Shown piece after piece: positions 26,977 to 36,872 of a stretch of DNA of 64,000 bases. The DNA is taken from the NCBI RefSeq assembly GCF_024138715.1, contig NZ_CP092074.1, positions 3,534,001-3,598,000 of the forward strand. The letters are read 5' to 3'. Each line of letters opens with the position of its first letter. Position 1 is the stretch's first letter. The notes below the pieces were generated by a model. The model was not told the origin of the DNA. It saw only the letters and a list, made by a program, of their open reading frames with translations, and searched no databases. Made by a program: the position numbers and the translations under genes. The stretch is from Emticicia sp. 21SJ11W-3. Lineage in GTDB: Bacteria; Bacteroidota; Bacteroidia; Cytophagales; Spirosomataceae.

Positions 26977-28458
26977 TTAATTAATTCTGAATCCCATTTC
27001 TGAAAGAGCGGCTCTGGCTTTGCTGTCTATTGTATTTTTGTACTCATGATTTTTATATGAGATAGCTTTTTCAAAATAAATTTTTGCTTGATTTTTCTGG
27101 GCTTTTTCCAGAAAAATATAGCCTAATTGCAGAGCCGCACCAGCACCAAAATACCAGGGTTGCTTTTCATTGAGTACAATGGCCTTTTCGAAATTACCAA
27201 TCGCTTTGTCGGCTTGGTTGTTCTTCTGGAAGGCTTTCCCTGCCAGATAGAAATATTCTGTTTTCTCCTTTTGTGTAATTAACTTCTGTTCGGTTATAGC
27301 CGCTATTAAATCAAGAGCATCAGTATAATACCCCCCGTCTAATGCAAGTTTTGCCTGCAATAATTCTTTATTGGGTAAAACATGAACTTTGGCATAACTT
27401 TCATAAAATTTTTCAGCCGCCTTATCCCCTTCACTAATTGTGCTGCCTACAGCCGGAATTTTAGAAAGGTATGCTAGTGCCAGTTTATCATTATTCATGA
27501 GATAATTACTTAAAAACAATTTGAAATAAGTATCCTTCACAAAAGTTTTGATTTTTACATTTTTCAGATAAAGGCCATAAAAGCCATTGGCTTGCTGGTA
27601 CTGACGCTTCATTAATGCTACATCGGCTCTATAAAGGTCAAGAATTGGACATACGATGTATTCATTTCCCGTTGGCAGCTTTTTAAGAATTTTATGGGTC
27701 AGTTCTGCATTATTAGCTCGCATTGATACAGCTAAGCCTATGAAATGTACATTTAAATTATCAGGTTGACTTTCTATAAACTTCATTAATTCGGCTTGCT
27801 CTTTTTCATCTATTTTTCCTACAAATGCCTGTATATAATAAGAACAATATCTTGCTTCATTGCCCCATACAGAATCTTTTGCCGCCTTATCTAATTCAAG
27901 CAAACCTTGACTAACATTTCCTTTAAGCCCAAGTATTTTAAGTGCCCACTTGAAATTGTCTGGTACTGACCCTACAATAATATGAAGACATCCGAGCGAT
28001 TTGTAATTGGGCAGAAAGCCCGGAAACAACCTCTGATTTTCTTCAAGCAATTTAGCTGCCTCTATGATATTAAAGGCGGCCTTAAGTTCATGCCCGAACC
28101 GAAGTTTATTTAATGCCCAGTGCATTTTTATTTCAGCTCTGAGAAAACGGTTATATGGAGATTTTTCATCCAGGTCCTCAATTAAATCCAGTCGCTCACC
28201 CTCTTTGTGCTTTATTCTTTCATAGTATTCCTCGTCGTCTGAATTCAACAATTCTACCATGTCAATATAATTTTCAAGATAAGCTCTGAAAGGGCTGTCT
28301 TTCTTTTCATTTACCAGAAGATTTCTACCTGCACGAATTTTATATTTAAAAACCTCGGTATATGCCTTTTGAAACCCGGGTGTAAGCTCAAAATCGGCGG
28401 CCCCGGAATAAGAAGAAAAAACAAGTAAAATAATAATAGGCCTAATGATAAAATTCAT
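26977..28458 (-). CDS. secreted TPR-repeat protein
   Basis: A 493-residue protein with a signal peptide (residues 1-20, ending SGAA). The remainder is helical with at least three recognisable tetratricopeptide motifs near the end, among them EYFYLAGKAFQKNNQADKAI and a copy starting AALQLGYIFLEKAQKNQAKI. The middle contains the family stretch FPGFLPNYKSLGCLHIIVGS. TPR arrays build scaffolds for protein complexes; here in the periplasm. I recognise no catalytic part. It is a single gene facing the decayed hipBA module. Confidence 0.75.
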   Translation of the reverse strand: MNFIIRPIIILLVFSSYSGAADFELTPGFQKAYTEVFKYKIRAGRNLLVNEKKDSPFRAYLENYIDMVELLNSDDEEYYERIKHKEGERLDLIEDLDEKSPYNRFLRAEIKMHWALNKLRFGHELKAAFNIIEAAKLLEENQRLFPGFLPNYKSLGCLHIIVGSVPDNFKWALKILGLKGNVSQGLLELDKAAKDSVWGNEARYCSYYIQAFVGKIDEKEQAELMKFIESQPDNLNVHFIGLAVSMRANNAELTHKILKKLPTGNEYIVCPILDLYRADVALMKRQYQQANGFYGLYLKNVKIKTFVKDTYFKLFLSNYLMNNDKLALAYLSKIPAVGSTISEGDKAAEKFYESYAKVHVLPNKELLQAKLALDGGYYTDALDLIAAITEQKLITQKEKTEYFYLAGKAFQKNNQADKAIGNFEKAIVLNEKQPWYFGAGAALQLGYIFLEKAQKNQAKIYFEKAISYKNHEYKNTIDSKARAALSEMGFRIN

Positions 28459-28884
28459 TGAATTGTCTTTATAAAAATGATTCGTAGGTCGCTAAATTCT
28501 TTTTAAAGTGTATTAAGATGCAAGCTTATATAAAATATTTCTATTATCCTACTTATATTATATACTAAATAGATTATTGTATTAAATTGAGGTGTACCTA
28601 TAAGCTATTGCCGGCATAAATCAGCGTAATATCGATTCACTAACCTTAGCAAACGTTAAAACACCGCATTACGCATCATTAATTAAATTATAAATTGTAC
28701 TTTAATAAGATACATGCATTTAGTTTAAAATTATCTTGCAGGCTAAGAAACTATTAATTTATTTTGTCGATAGATTTAGTAGAGTATTATTTTACTCATA
28801 CTTTCTCCCTATCTACCTACTGCTGACAACCCTTGAAACATTAATTAATTTAAACCCAAAGAAGCATATATGAATTAAAAAATA
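28459..28884. other. AT-rich intergenic region with weak promoter-like site
   Basis: About 430 very AT-rich bases. On the plus strand TTTG (28763-28766) and TATTTTAC (28788-28795) are 21 bases apart, the same spacing as in the candidate promoter of the other susC, though the second box is eroded. It would feed the leader copy at 28885. Nothing else is visible. Confidence 0.35.
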
Positions 28885-29000
28885 CCACTCCTGCTGGAAC
28901 AAGAGTGGTAGGTCAAAAAAAAGGCTCATTGCGAATGATTCAGAAGGTTAAAATAACCTTCAGGTACCTTATTTTTTTATTTAACCATTACAAAGTAAAT
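28885..29000 (+). ncRNA. two-hairpin susC leader, copy 2 (inverted relative to copy 1)
   Basis: Hairpin 1 is CCACTCCTG / CAAGAGTGG with one mismatch (28885-28908). GGCTCATTGCGA follows, then hairpin 2, GAAGGTT / AACCTTC with a 5-base loop (28943-28961), then AGGTACCT and TTTAACCATTACAAAGTAA before ATG 28999. Order, spacing and flanks match copy 1, but hairpin 2 uses a wholly different sequence, so pairing and not sequence was kept. It precedes only a broken susC start, about 400 bases before the intact susC of this strand. Confidence 0.55.
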
Positions 29001-29190
29001 GAAAAAGAATGTAAAAGTACATTTCTACAGCCCGATTTTATCAAGTAGGCTCAATACGTTTATTACCCGATTTGTTTCAGGAATAAATGCTTTAATCTCC
29101 TCTCGTAAAGTCATTAACTATATTCAAAGAGCAAGGCTAAAGCCCTTTTCAACGTCTTTATTTACTTACCTGAAAGGTGATAAAATATAA
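28999..29190 (+). pseudogene. 5' remnant of a susC gene
   Basis: The frame opens MKKNVKVHFYSPIL, next to MKKNVLVQFLLAIL of the intact susC at 23427, and DNA similarity continues for about 50 bases past the ATG. No plug or barrel sequence follows, and the frame closes after 63 residues. With its leader, it is the stub of a second susC lost by deletion. A new function for the 63-residue peptide is unlikely. Confidence 0.5.
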
Positions 29191-29400
29191 TGGGTAGTGC
29201 TATTGCAAAAAAGTGTCGCGTCAGGATTTTAGTCTCTTCTTTAATATACAATTGAAAAGACTAATGCAATGCTGAAATAATTCAATGCCGACCCAGAACT
29301 GCCATTGTTAAGAAGCATTTTCCAGATAGCTGAACGCTACCAACTACATCATTTACCATTATATCTCAGAATTTTCGGTCAATTAATCAAACAGCACATC

Positions 29401-32400
29401 ATGAAATTTAACAGGTTTACATTTACTTTATTGATTTTAGTTCATTTATCTGCTCATGTTTTTGCGCAGTCAAAAACTATAACCGGCACAGTAAAGGACA
29501 AAGACAACGGCGAAGCGCTGCCGGGTGTTTCGGTAACAGTAAAAGGCACCAACACCGGTGTCGTTACTGATTTAACAGGTAGCTATAAGATTCAGGCTGC
29601 AGAAAGCAGCACACTGGTCTTCTCATTTATAGGCTATTCTACCATTGAAAAAGTGGTGGGCAATAGCGCCTCAATTTCTGTTGATTTGGTATCAGAAGCA
29701 AAATTACTCAGCGAAGTAAGGGTAGTTGGCTATGGCACCCAAACCAAAGCAGAATTTACAGGTTCGGCAGCAAGGGTTAGCGGAGACGTGGTAAAAGAAC
29801 AACCTATTCAGAGTTTTGACCAGGCGCTGTCTGGCCGTGCCGCCGGGGTTAACATAGCACAGCCCAATGGTGTGTTAAACAACCCGCCGGTTATCCGTAT
29901 ACGTGGAGTTAACTCCATCTCTTTAAGTTCGTATCCTTTAGTGGTGGTAGATGGTATACCTATCAACACCGGTAATATATCTACCAGCACAGCCGTACCC
30001 AACAATCCGTTAGGAGACATCAACCCGGCTGACATAGAGTCGATAGACGTACTGAAAGATGCTGCCTCAACCGCAATCTATGGCTCACGTGCAGCCGGAG
30101 GTGTCATTCTGGTTACTACCAAGAGGGGTAAAACAGGTAAACCACGTATCACCTACGAAGCATGGGCAGGGGTATCTAATGTTACCCGTTTGCCTGAACT
30201 TTTAAATGCAGAACAGTTTATAGCCATTAAAAATGAGGCAGTTTTAAATGCTAAAGTACTAGGTGGCAATGCCAATAACGACAACGTGGCATCTGCCCTG
30301 TTTTTTCCGAATACCGATGCCAGCAACAAACCAGTAGATACCCGTTGGTACGATTACATCTACCGTCAGGGGGTTTCACAAAGTCATAATCTAAGCGTGT
30401 CGGGTGGCACTGCATCAACAAACTATTACTTTTCAGCAAACTTTACCAAACAGAATGGTTTTCTGGTAGGCAATGAATTCAACAGAAAGGCGGTTCGTTT
30501 CAATATCGACCAGGAGCTTACCTCATGGTTGAAATTCAAAGGCGGCTTATCTTACAATACCAGCTTTAATGAATCACCTTATGCCGGTTCATTGCCAAAT
30601 TCCAATTTCTTTCTGGTTGGGGTAGCACGTTTAGCCATTGCCCTTCCACCCAATGTAGGGCCGTTTAATGCCGACGGAAGCTACAATGTAAACCCGGCAA
30701 GCCCAAATACCATTGGCGTGGGCAACAATAAGTTTATCAGTAACTGGGGTAACCCGGTGGCCTTGCTCAACGAAAACAGGTATACCTCTGCCAACGACCG
30801 GGTGATTGCCAACTTTACGCTTGATGCCGAAATCATTAAAAACCTGAAGTTTACGACTACCTATGCGGTAGACCGGCTTAAAACAGAAACAGTAAGTTTC
30901 GACAGCGCGATTCAGGGAAATGGGTTTTCTAGCAGAGGGAATGCTACGAATACCTCAGGTCTGAGAGACAACTGGAACTGGACAAACACCTTAGGTTATA
31001 ACTTCGCCATTGGCGCAAAAAACAGCGTAGCTGCCTTGATAGGCTACGACATCCAGAAATTTGATGTGTCGTCATGGGGTGCTTCAAGAACGCAGACTTC
31101 TGACCCTTTCTTCGAGAATTATCAGGGTAACTGGGGCGCAATTGCCGCTTCCAACAACGAAATCGGCCAACGTGTATTTCTTTCTTCCTTTGCCCGCCTG
31201 AACTACGACTTCAGTAAAAAATACTTTGTTACTTTCAACTTCCGCCGCGACGGTAACTCTGCGCTGGGTACCGGCCGTAAATGGGGCAACTTTGGTGGTG
31301 TATCTGGTGGCTGGCAGCTTTCTGACGAAGAATTTTACAAAAACTCTTCTCTGGCAAGAGTACTTAACAGTGTGAAACTGAGAGCCAGCTGGGGCAGAGT
31401 CGGGAACGGCAATTTAAGCAACGAATACAGTTCTCTTGAACTATACAGCGGTTCATTGTACGGCAATGCGGCTACCTGGGCTATTGCACAGGCTGGAAAC
31501 TCAAACTTAGGGTGGGAAACCAGCAAGCAAACCAACATAGGTGCAGAGCTGGGTTTTCTGAACGACCGCATACAACTGGAGGCAACTTATTTTAACAACG
31601 ATGTTGATGGTTTGATATTAAGCGCGCCGCAGGCGGTATCAAAGGGGATTCCGGGCAATGCCATTCTGGGCAATGTGGGCTCTATGTATAACAGAGGCCT
31701 TGAGTTAGGCATTAATGCCAGCATTTTGCGCAAGGGAGATTTTTCGTGGAATGCCTCATTCAATATTACGACCTTGAAAAACAGAGTTACGGCACTTGCA
31801 GACGGCAATACCGATATAATAGGTACTACACACGTAGCCTATGAAACCACCAACATTACACGTGTAGGGCATTCGGTAGGTAGCTTGTACGGTGCCAGAA
31901 CCGCAGGTGTGAATCCGGCTAACGGGCAGCGCATTTTTATCAATGCCAAGGGCGAACAAGTGCAGTTCAGTCAGGTAGTGTTACCGGGCCAAAGCCAATG
32001 GACTTACCTTGACGGCACAAAAGCACCTGCCATTACCGGTGCCGATTATTACCTGATAGGCAATGCCTTGCCTACCTTTTACGGAGGGTTGGCTAATAAT
32101 TTCAAATATAAAAACTTCGACCTGGGTATTAATCTCTCGTATTCAGGCGGTAACTATATCATGAACGGTACCCGTGCTACTTTGCTAGACCAGAGAGCAT
32201 ATAACAATTCAACCGAGATACTGAACCGCTGGCAAAAACCGGGCGATATTACTGATATACCCAGATTGGTTTATAACGACCAGACCTCGAGCGGTTCTTC
32301 GTTCCCTGTTTCTGCCAATGCAGAGAAAGCAGACTTTATACGCCTGCAAAATGCTTCTCTGGGCTATCGCCTACCTAATTCGCAGGCTTTGTCTTCAATC

Positions 32401-32577
32401 GGCTTGTCGGCAGTGCGCGTGTACGTTCAGGGAGCTAACCTATTTCTAATTACCAGATATACGGGAACAGACCCTGAGTCTTCTGTGAATGGTAATTCCA
32501 ATACAACGCCGGGTGTAGAGAAAAACTCGGTTGGGCAGGCGCGCACTTTCACATTTGGTATCAATGTAAGTTTCTGA
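29401..32577 (+). CDS. SusC/RagA-family TonB-dependent outer-membrane transporter 2
   Basis: A protein of about 1058 residues. ATG 29401 is preferred because a signal peptide follows it at once (FTLLILVHLSAHVFAQ); an upstream in-frame ATG at 29305 would bury it. A carboxypeptidase-D-like domain has TGTVKDKDNGEALPGVSV, then comes the plug with RVVGYGTQ and AIYGSRAAGGVILVTTKRG, and the barrel closes with TFGINVSF. It drives uptake of an unknown ligand with the SusD encoded 49 bases later. It lacks the two-hairpin leader immediately upstream, unlike the other susC. Confidence 0.93.
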   Translation: MKFNRFTFTLLILVHLSAHVFAQSKTITGTVKDKDNGEALPGVSVTVKGTNTGVVTDLTGSYKIQAAESSTLVFSFIGYSTIEKVVGNSASISVDLVSEAKLLSEVRVVGYGTQTKAEFTGSAARVSGDVVKEQPIQSFDQALSGRAAGVNIAQPNGVLNNPPVIRIRGVNSISLSSYPLVVVDGIPINTGNISTSTAVPNNPLGDINPADIESIDVLKDAASTAIYGSRAAGGVILVTTKRGKTGKPRITYEAWAGVSNVTRLPELLNAEQFIAIKNEAVLNAKVLGGNANNDNVASALFFPNTDASNKPVDTRWYDYIYRQGVSQSHNLSVSGGTASTNYYFSANFTKQNGFLVGNEFNRKAVRFNIDQELTSWLKFKGGLSYNTSFNESPYAGSLPNSNFFLVGVARLAIALPPNVGPFNADGSYNVNPASPNTIGVGNNKFISNWGNPVALLNENRYTSANDRVIANFTLDAEIIKNLKFTTTYAVDRLKTETVSFDSAIQGNGFSSRGNATNTSGLRDNWNWTNTLGYNFAIGAKNSVAALIGYDIQKFDVSSWGASRTQTSDPFFENYQGNWGAIAASNNEIGQRVFLSSFARLNYDFSKKYFVTFNFRRDGNSALGTGRKWGNFGGVSGGWQLSDEEFYKNSSLARVLNSVKLRASWGRVGNGNLSNEYSSLELYSGSLYGNAATWAIAQAGNSNLGWETSKQTNIGAELGFLNDRIQLEATYFNNDVDGLILSAPQAVSKGIPGNAILGNVGSMYNRGLELGINASILRKGDFSWNASFNITTLKNRVTALADGNTDIIGTTHVAYETTNITRVGHSVGSLYGARTAGVNPANGQRIFINAKGEQVQFSQVVLPGQSQWTYLDGTKAPAITGADYYLIGNALPTFYGGLANNFKYKNFDLGINLSYSGGNYIMNGTRATLLDQRAYNNSTEILNRWQKPGDITDIPRLVYNDQTSSGSSFPVSANAEKADFIRLQNASLGYRLPNSQALSSIGLSAVRVYVQGANLFLITRYTGTDPESSVNGNSNTTPGVEKNSVGQARTFTFGINVSF

Positions 32578-32626
32578 CCTGTAAAACCATAGTCAGAGCA
32601 TATATACAATTAAAATCGTAAGAACA

Positions 32627-34075
32627 ATGAAACTTATATCCAGAAATATATCATTAGCAAGCCTGCTGGCAGGTTCACTTTTTATACTCTCAGGCTGCGA
32701 CCAGGAGAAAGAACTTAATCCGGCACCCATTACAGCCATTAGCGGCGTAAACGCATTCGATACCCCCGACCGTATTCTGGGCCTTGTGAATGGTATTTAC
32801 AAAGCTGCCAAATCATCTAACTTTTATGGTGGCAACTATTACATCTATACTGAGGCTCGCGGAGAGGAGTTCATCAACAGAACCAGTAATACTTTTACGG
32901 CATTTGAAGCCTGGAGCCAGACCTTAAATTCGGGTTCAAACTTTGTGGCCGGTTTTTGGGAAGCAGGCTACAGAACCATTAATAATGCCAATATTCTGAT
33001 TCAGGGCTTGAAGGATAATCCGAAGGTAGTTAGCGAAACCCTCAATAAACAGTATACAGCAGAGGCTAAGTTCCTAAGAGCTTTGAGCTATTATGCTTTG
33101 GTAACGCTGTATGCCCGCCCCTATAATGAAAACAAGGGCGCTTCGCCAGGATTACCCCTGCGCCTGAATGCTGAAAAATCAACTGCGAATAATGACTTAA
33201 AGCGTAGCTCGGTAGCAGAAGTATATGCACAGATTATCAAGGACCTCAATGAAGCTGAAGCAGATTTGCCCCTCACCTACGCAACAGCCTTGCTGAATAC
33301 CACCCGCGCGCACCGCAACACGGCCATAGCGTTAAAAACGCGCGTGTATCTAAACAGCAGTAATTATGAGAAGGTAATTGAAGAAGCGAAGAAGATTGTT
33401 TCAACCGCTGCACCGTTTACTGCCTCATCTGGTGTGGTGCATAAGTTGCAAAACATTGTCGAGATTTTCACTACCAATTATACCAGTACAGAGTCTATCC
33501 TTTCTATTCCGATGACCGAACTGGATAACGTTACAGGTCAGCCGTCGTTCCCGTATGTATTTAATGCTAACGCAGAATATAACCTTAACCCAACGGGTAT
33601 ATGGGGTGATAAAGAATGGAAATCTACCGATTTGAGAAGGACATTTGCCCGTACGGCATCAGGCGTGCAGTTTCTGACCAAATATAATAAACCGTCTCCT
33701 TTTCTGGACTACATGCCGGTTATCAGGTACTCAGAGGTATTACTGAACTATGCCGAAGCTGCAGCACAAACCGGAGACCTGAAGAAAGCAACAGAACTTT
33801 TAAAGGCTGTTCGTAATCGTTCTGATGCTACTTATGAGTTCCCGACCTCGGCCATATCAACAGCGCCGGTATTGGTAAATACCATTCTTACCGAGCGCAG
33901 AATTGAGCTACTGGGTGAAGGCTTCCGGTCGAACGATTTGCTTAGAAATCTACTGCCGCTTCCTGCCAAGTCAAGCAGTTCTCTGACAGCCCCCGAAGTA
34001 AAACCGTCGCAAGATAATTACATATTCCCACTGCCTAATGTAGAAATAGTAACAAACAGGCTATTGCTTCAATAA
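32627..34075 (+). CDS. SusD/RagB-family lipoprotein 2
   Basis: A 482-residue surface lipoprotein with lipobox LSGC (near residue 23). SusD marks are AEAKFLRALSYYALVTLYAR, YSEVLLNYAEAAAQTGDLKK and the C-terminal TERRIELLGEGFRSNDLLR. It pairs with the SusC before it. The two downstream genes (TPR and DUF1684 proteins) lie 49 and 51 bases apart on the same strand, so a four-gene operon is likely. The nutrient is unknown; no glycoside hydrolase is encoded nearby, so this is not a typical polysaccharide utilisation locus. Confidence 0.92.
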   Translation: MKLISRNISLASLLAGSLFILSGCDQEKELNPAPITAISGVNAFDTPDRILGLVNGIYKAAKSSNFYGGNYYIYTEARGEEFINRTSNTFTAFEAWSQTLNSGSNFVAGFWEAGYRTINNANILIQGLKDNPKVVSETLNKQYTAEAKFLRALSYYALVTLYARPYNENKGASPGLPLRLNAEKSTANNDLKRSSVAEVYAQIIKDLNEAEADLPLTYATALLNTTRAHRNTAIALKTRVYLNSSNYEKVIEEAKKIVSTAAPFTASSGVVHKLQNIVEIFTTNYTSTESILSIPMTELDNVTGQPSFPYVFNANAEYNLNPTGIWGDKEWKSTDLRRTFARTASGVQFLTKYNKPSPFLDYMPVIRYSEVLLNYAEAAAQTGDLKKATELLKAVRNRSDATYEFPTSAISTAPVLVNTILTERRIELLGEGFRSNDLLRNLLPLPAKSSSSLTAPEVKPSQDNYIFPLPNVEIVTNRLLLQ

Positions 34076-34124
34076 GCCTCTTTTACTCTTGTTGAACCTT
34101 ATTTACTCAAAAACTAAAAGAGCT

Positions 34125-35867
34125 ATGTTACGTTTTCTTTTCTTTCTATTAATTCCATTCGGAATATATGCCCAGCGGGTTCGTGTAGGTGAAAACCAGC
34201 ATGAGAACCACACAAGCAGCCAGGCTGAAGCACATGACGGAGGCGTAACCCATGACAACCATAGTCATCTGGAGCATATTTTAGGATACCGTAAAGAAAC
34301 CGTCTATGTACCTAATTTACCTCCTCCAGTATTCTTTAAGGGTATTGGAGAGGTAAATTTTAAAATCAGCACTAAATCGGCTAAGACCCAGCAGTATTTT
34401 AATCAGGGCATAGCATTACTTCACTGCTTCTGGGACTTTGAGGCCTATCGGGCTTTTAAGGAAGCTATTAAGCACGATTCCTTAGCTATCATGCCTTATT
34501 ATGGTTTGTATAGTGCCATTGGTGCGATAGAAGGAGATGAGTTTAAACCCGACCAGAAACTGGCATTAGCTAAAATCAAACAATTAAAGGAAAAAGCGAG
34601 TGACAGAGAAAAACTGTACGCTGAAGCCATTATACTAAGAGATGATGAGAAAACAGGTGGTAAAGCTGCTTATCAATCTAAGTTAGAATTGATTATTCAC
34701 AAATATCCTGAAGATGTAGATGCAAAATTGTTTCTGGCTCTAAGTAAAATGGCTGGTTATGACACAAAGCTGAATCCTCGCGAAGGACAGCTTTATTCAG
34801 AGTATTTGCTGAAAGATATTCTCCGGAATCAACCTGACAATGCCGCAGCCCATCATTACTGGATTCATCTGAAAGAAAATTGCTGTCCGGAAGACGCCTT
34901 TCAAAGTGCTGAAACGCTATCAAGACTTGCGCCTAATTCAGGACACATGGTGCACATGCCAGGACACGTGTATTACAAAGCAGGCCTGTACCAGAAAGCC
35001 TATGAATCTTTTATTGCGGCTGTAAAAGTAGATTCGGCCTATATGAAAGATCAGAAAATACCAGAGGTTGATGCCTGGAATTACATACATAACATTAACT
35101 ATCTGCTTTCTAACTGCGCCGAAGACGGTAGGTATAACACTGCGCTATACTATGCCGAAAAGCTGAAAAATATGCCTGCCACGAAGGAGCGAAAAAGAAA
35201 ATTTGAAGGCAGATTTTTCTATCAGGGGGTGATTGCGCCTGCCAAGATGGAACTATGCTTTGGTTTCTATCAAAGAGCGGCGGATAAATTGGCGGCCATT
35301 AGACTAGACAAAGATAGTCTATTTACCAATAAAGCCATTGCTTACAAAAACGCGCTTTTCCATTTTGCCTCCGGAATGGCTGCCATAAAAGCAAACAACA
35401 TTGCTCTTGCCAGCCAGCATTCAGAAGCATTAGATGCTCACCTATGGAGAAACCTAAATCAATCTGCAACCCAAGACCAGATGAATGCCAGGAGAGTAAG
35501 CGACTTGAATGTGGCATCTTTGGAATTGCAAGGAGTCATACAAAGTGCTGAAGGCAACTATGATGCTGCTATAGAAACACTTGAGTTAGCTACACAAAAA
35601 GAAGAGGATCTAGGCTATAGCGAGCCACCTACCTATGCCCGGCCTGTGCTGATTAGCCTGGCTGAAGCCCATCTGAAAGCTGGCAAATTTGAAAAAGCTG
35701 AAAAAACATATCAGCAACTTCTTAATAAACACCCTAACAGTGCTAATGGCATCTGGGGGCTGTGCAAGGTCTATAAGCAAAAAAATGACCACCACAAACT
35801 TCACGAGTACCAGGAAAAACTCAATGAAGTACTAAAGTATGGCGATAAAAGCCTGTTCCCGTTGTAA
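34125..35867 (+). CDS. secreted TPR protein with His-rich N-terminus
   Basis: A protein of 580 residues. ATG 34125 (MLRFLFFLLIPFGIYAQ) gives a clean signal peptide; the in-frame ATG at 34089 does not. After it comes a stretch of about 40 residues with ten histidines (from ENQHENHTSSQAEAHDG to NHSHLEH) that could bind metal. The body carries the family motif QYFNQGIALLHCFWDFEAYR, then AHHYWIHLKE and HMVHMPGHVYYKAGLYQKA, and TPR units toward the end. Related TPR proteins are often encoded with metal-handling or respiratory genes, but the role is not established. The fourth operon member follows 51 bases later. Confidence 0.78.
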   Translation: MLRFLFFLLIPFGIYAQRVRVGENQHENHTSSQAEAHDGGVTHDNHSHLEHILGYRKETVYVPNLPPPVFFKGIGEVNFKISTKSAKTQQYFNQGIALLHCFWDFEAYRAFKEAIKHDSLAIMPYYGLYSAIGAIEGDEFKPDQKLALAKIKQLKEKASDREKLYAEAIILRDDEKTGGKAAYQSKLELIIHKYPEDVDAKLFLALSKMAGYDTKLNPREGQLYSEYLLKDILRNQPDNAAAHHYWIHLKENCCPEDAFQSAETLSRLAPNSGHMVHMPGHVYYKAGLYQKAYESFIAAVKVDSAYMKDQKIPEVDAWNYIHNINYLLSNCAEDGRYNTALYYAEKLKNMPATKERKRKFEGRFFYQGVIAPAKMELCFGFYQRAADKLAAIRLDKDSLFTNKAIAYKNALFHFASGMAAIKANNIALASQHSEALDAHLWRNLNQSATQDQMNARRVSDLNVASLELQGVIQSAEGNYDAAIETLELATQKEEDLGYSEPPTYARPVLISLAEAHLKAGKFEKAEKTYQQLLNKHPNSANGIWGLCKVYKQKNDHHKLHEYQEKLNEVLKYGDKSLFPL

Positions 35868-35918
35868 TCAATCTGTTGTTTTATCATACACATTTATTCA
35901 CATCAAAATTTAATTCTT

Positions 35919-36800
35919 ATGAACAAGTACATAAAATGTCTGGCGCTACTACTACCATTGGCAGCGTTCTCGTTTGTGGTAGAAACTCCTTACGAAACAT
36001 CTATTAAAAGCTGGCAACAGAAAAGAATAGAAAACCTGAAAAGTGAAGAAGGTTGGCTGAATCTGGCCGGATTATTCTGGCTGGAAGAAGGGGAAAATAC
36101 GATTGGAGGGGATAAAAAGAACTCTATCGTATTCCCAGCCGACCATTCAGCACCTTTTATCGGGAAAATAATTTTAAAGAAAGGTCAAATTACTTTTGAA
36201 GCCGCACCAAATGCGGTAGTCTTACAAGGCAATGACCCTATATTGGAAACAACGCTTTTTCCGTATAACGGCTTTAAACCCACGGTTTTAAAACATAAAA
36301 CCTTGCGTTGGTTTATTATTCAGAGAGGTGATAAATATGCTATCCGGCTGAGAGATCTAGAAGGAGAATACCTGTTGGGTTTTAAAGGCATTGAGACTTT
36401 CCCGATTAACGAAGCATGGAAAGTAAAAACCCGGTTTGTACCAACTGAAGGCAAAAAACTGAGCATTACCGATATTACCGGAAGAACTTACGAACAGGAT
36501 TCGCCAGGGAAACTGGTATTTACTCTTGATGGTAAAGAGTATAGTTTAGCTGCAACAGGCAAGAAAGAACGCTTGCATGTTGTATTCAGCGATGCCACCA
36601 GCAAACACGAAACGTATGGAGCAGGCAGATTTCTGGATGCCGAAGCCCCGGATGCAGAGGGTAACATCTATTTAGATTTCAATAAGGCATATAACCCGCC
36701 ATGTGCTTTTACACCGTATGCCACCTGCCCGCTTCCGGTTAAAGAGAATCAACTGACGGTAGCGATTAAAGCGGGTGAGAAATACAGCGGAAATCATTAA
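35919..36800 (+). CDS. DUF1684-family exported protein
   Basis: A 293-residue protein with a signal peptide (residues 1-20). DUF1684 landmarks are SWQQKRIENLKSEEGWLNLAG, GLFWLEEGENTIG, GRFLDAEAPDAEGNIYLDF and the closing FNKAYNPPCAFTPYATCPLP. The biochemical role of this family is unknown. Its conserved Arg/Asp/Tyr and the PPCAFTPYATCPLP end suggest a small-ligand site. It is the last gene of the second susCD operon and is followed by a strong terminator. Confidence 0.88.
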   Translation: MNKYIKCLALLLPLAAFSFVVETPYETSIKSWQQKRIENLKSEEGWLNLAGLFWLEEGENTIGGDKKNSIVFPADHSAPFIGKIILKKGQITFEAAPNAVVLQGNDPILETTLFPYNGFKPTVLKHKTLRWFIIQRGDKYAIRLRDLEGEYLLGFKGIETFPINEAWKVKTRFVPTEGKKLSITDITGRTYEQDSPGKLVFTLDGKEYSLAATGKKERLHVVFSDATSKHETYGAGRFLDAEAPDAEGNIYLDFNKAYNPPCAFTPYATCPLPVKENQLTVAIKAGEKYSGNH

Positions 36801-36821
36801 ACTAACCTATTCAAGCAGTTG

Positions 36822-36860
36822 TTTTCAATCCTTATGGGTAACCCCTATAAGGGTTGAAAA
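36822..36860. terminator. bidirectional intrinsic terminator
   Basis: A 17-base-pair stem starting TTTTCAATCCTTATGGG pairs with CCCTATAAGGGTTGAAAA with two G-T pairs and a ~5-base loop. A T-run flanks the stem on one strand and an A-run on the other. It lies between the convergent DUF1684 and DUF2490 genes and should end transcripts from both sides. Confidence 0.8.
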
Positions 36861-36872
36861 TAGCCAGTTTGT

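Noticed and set aside
29305-29400. N-terminal extension of the second SusC
   Set aside because: The extension would place about 32 non-signal residues before a clean signal peptide that starts at 29401.
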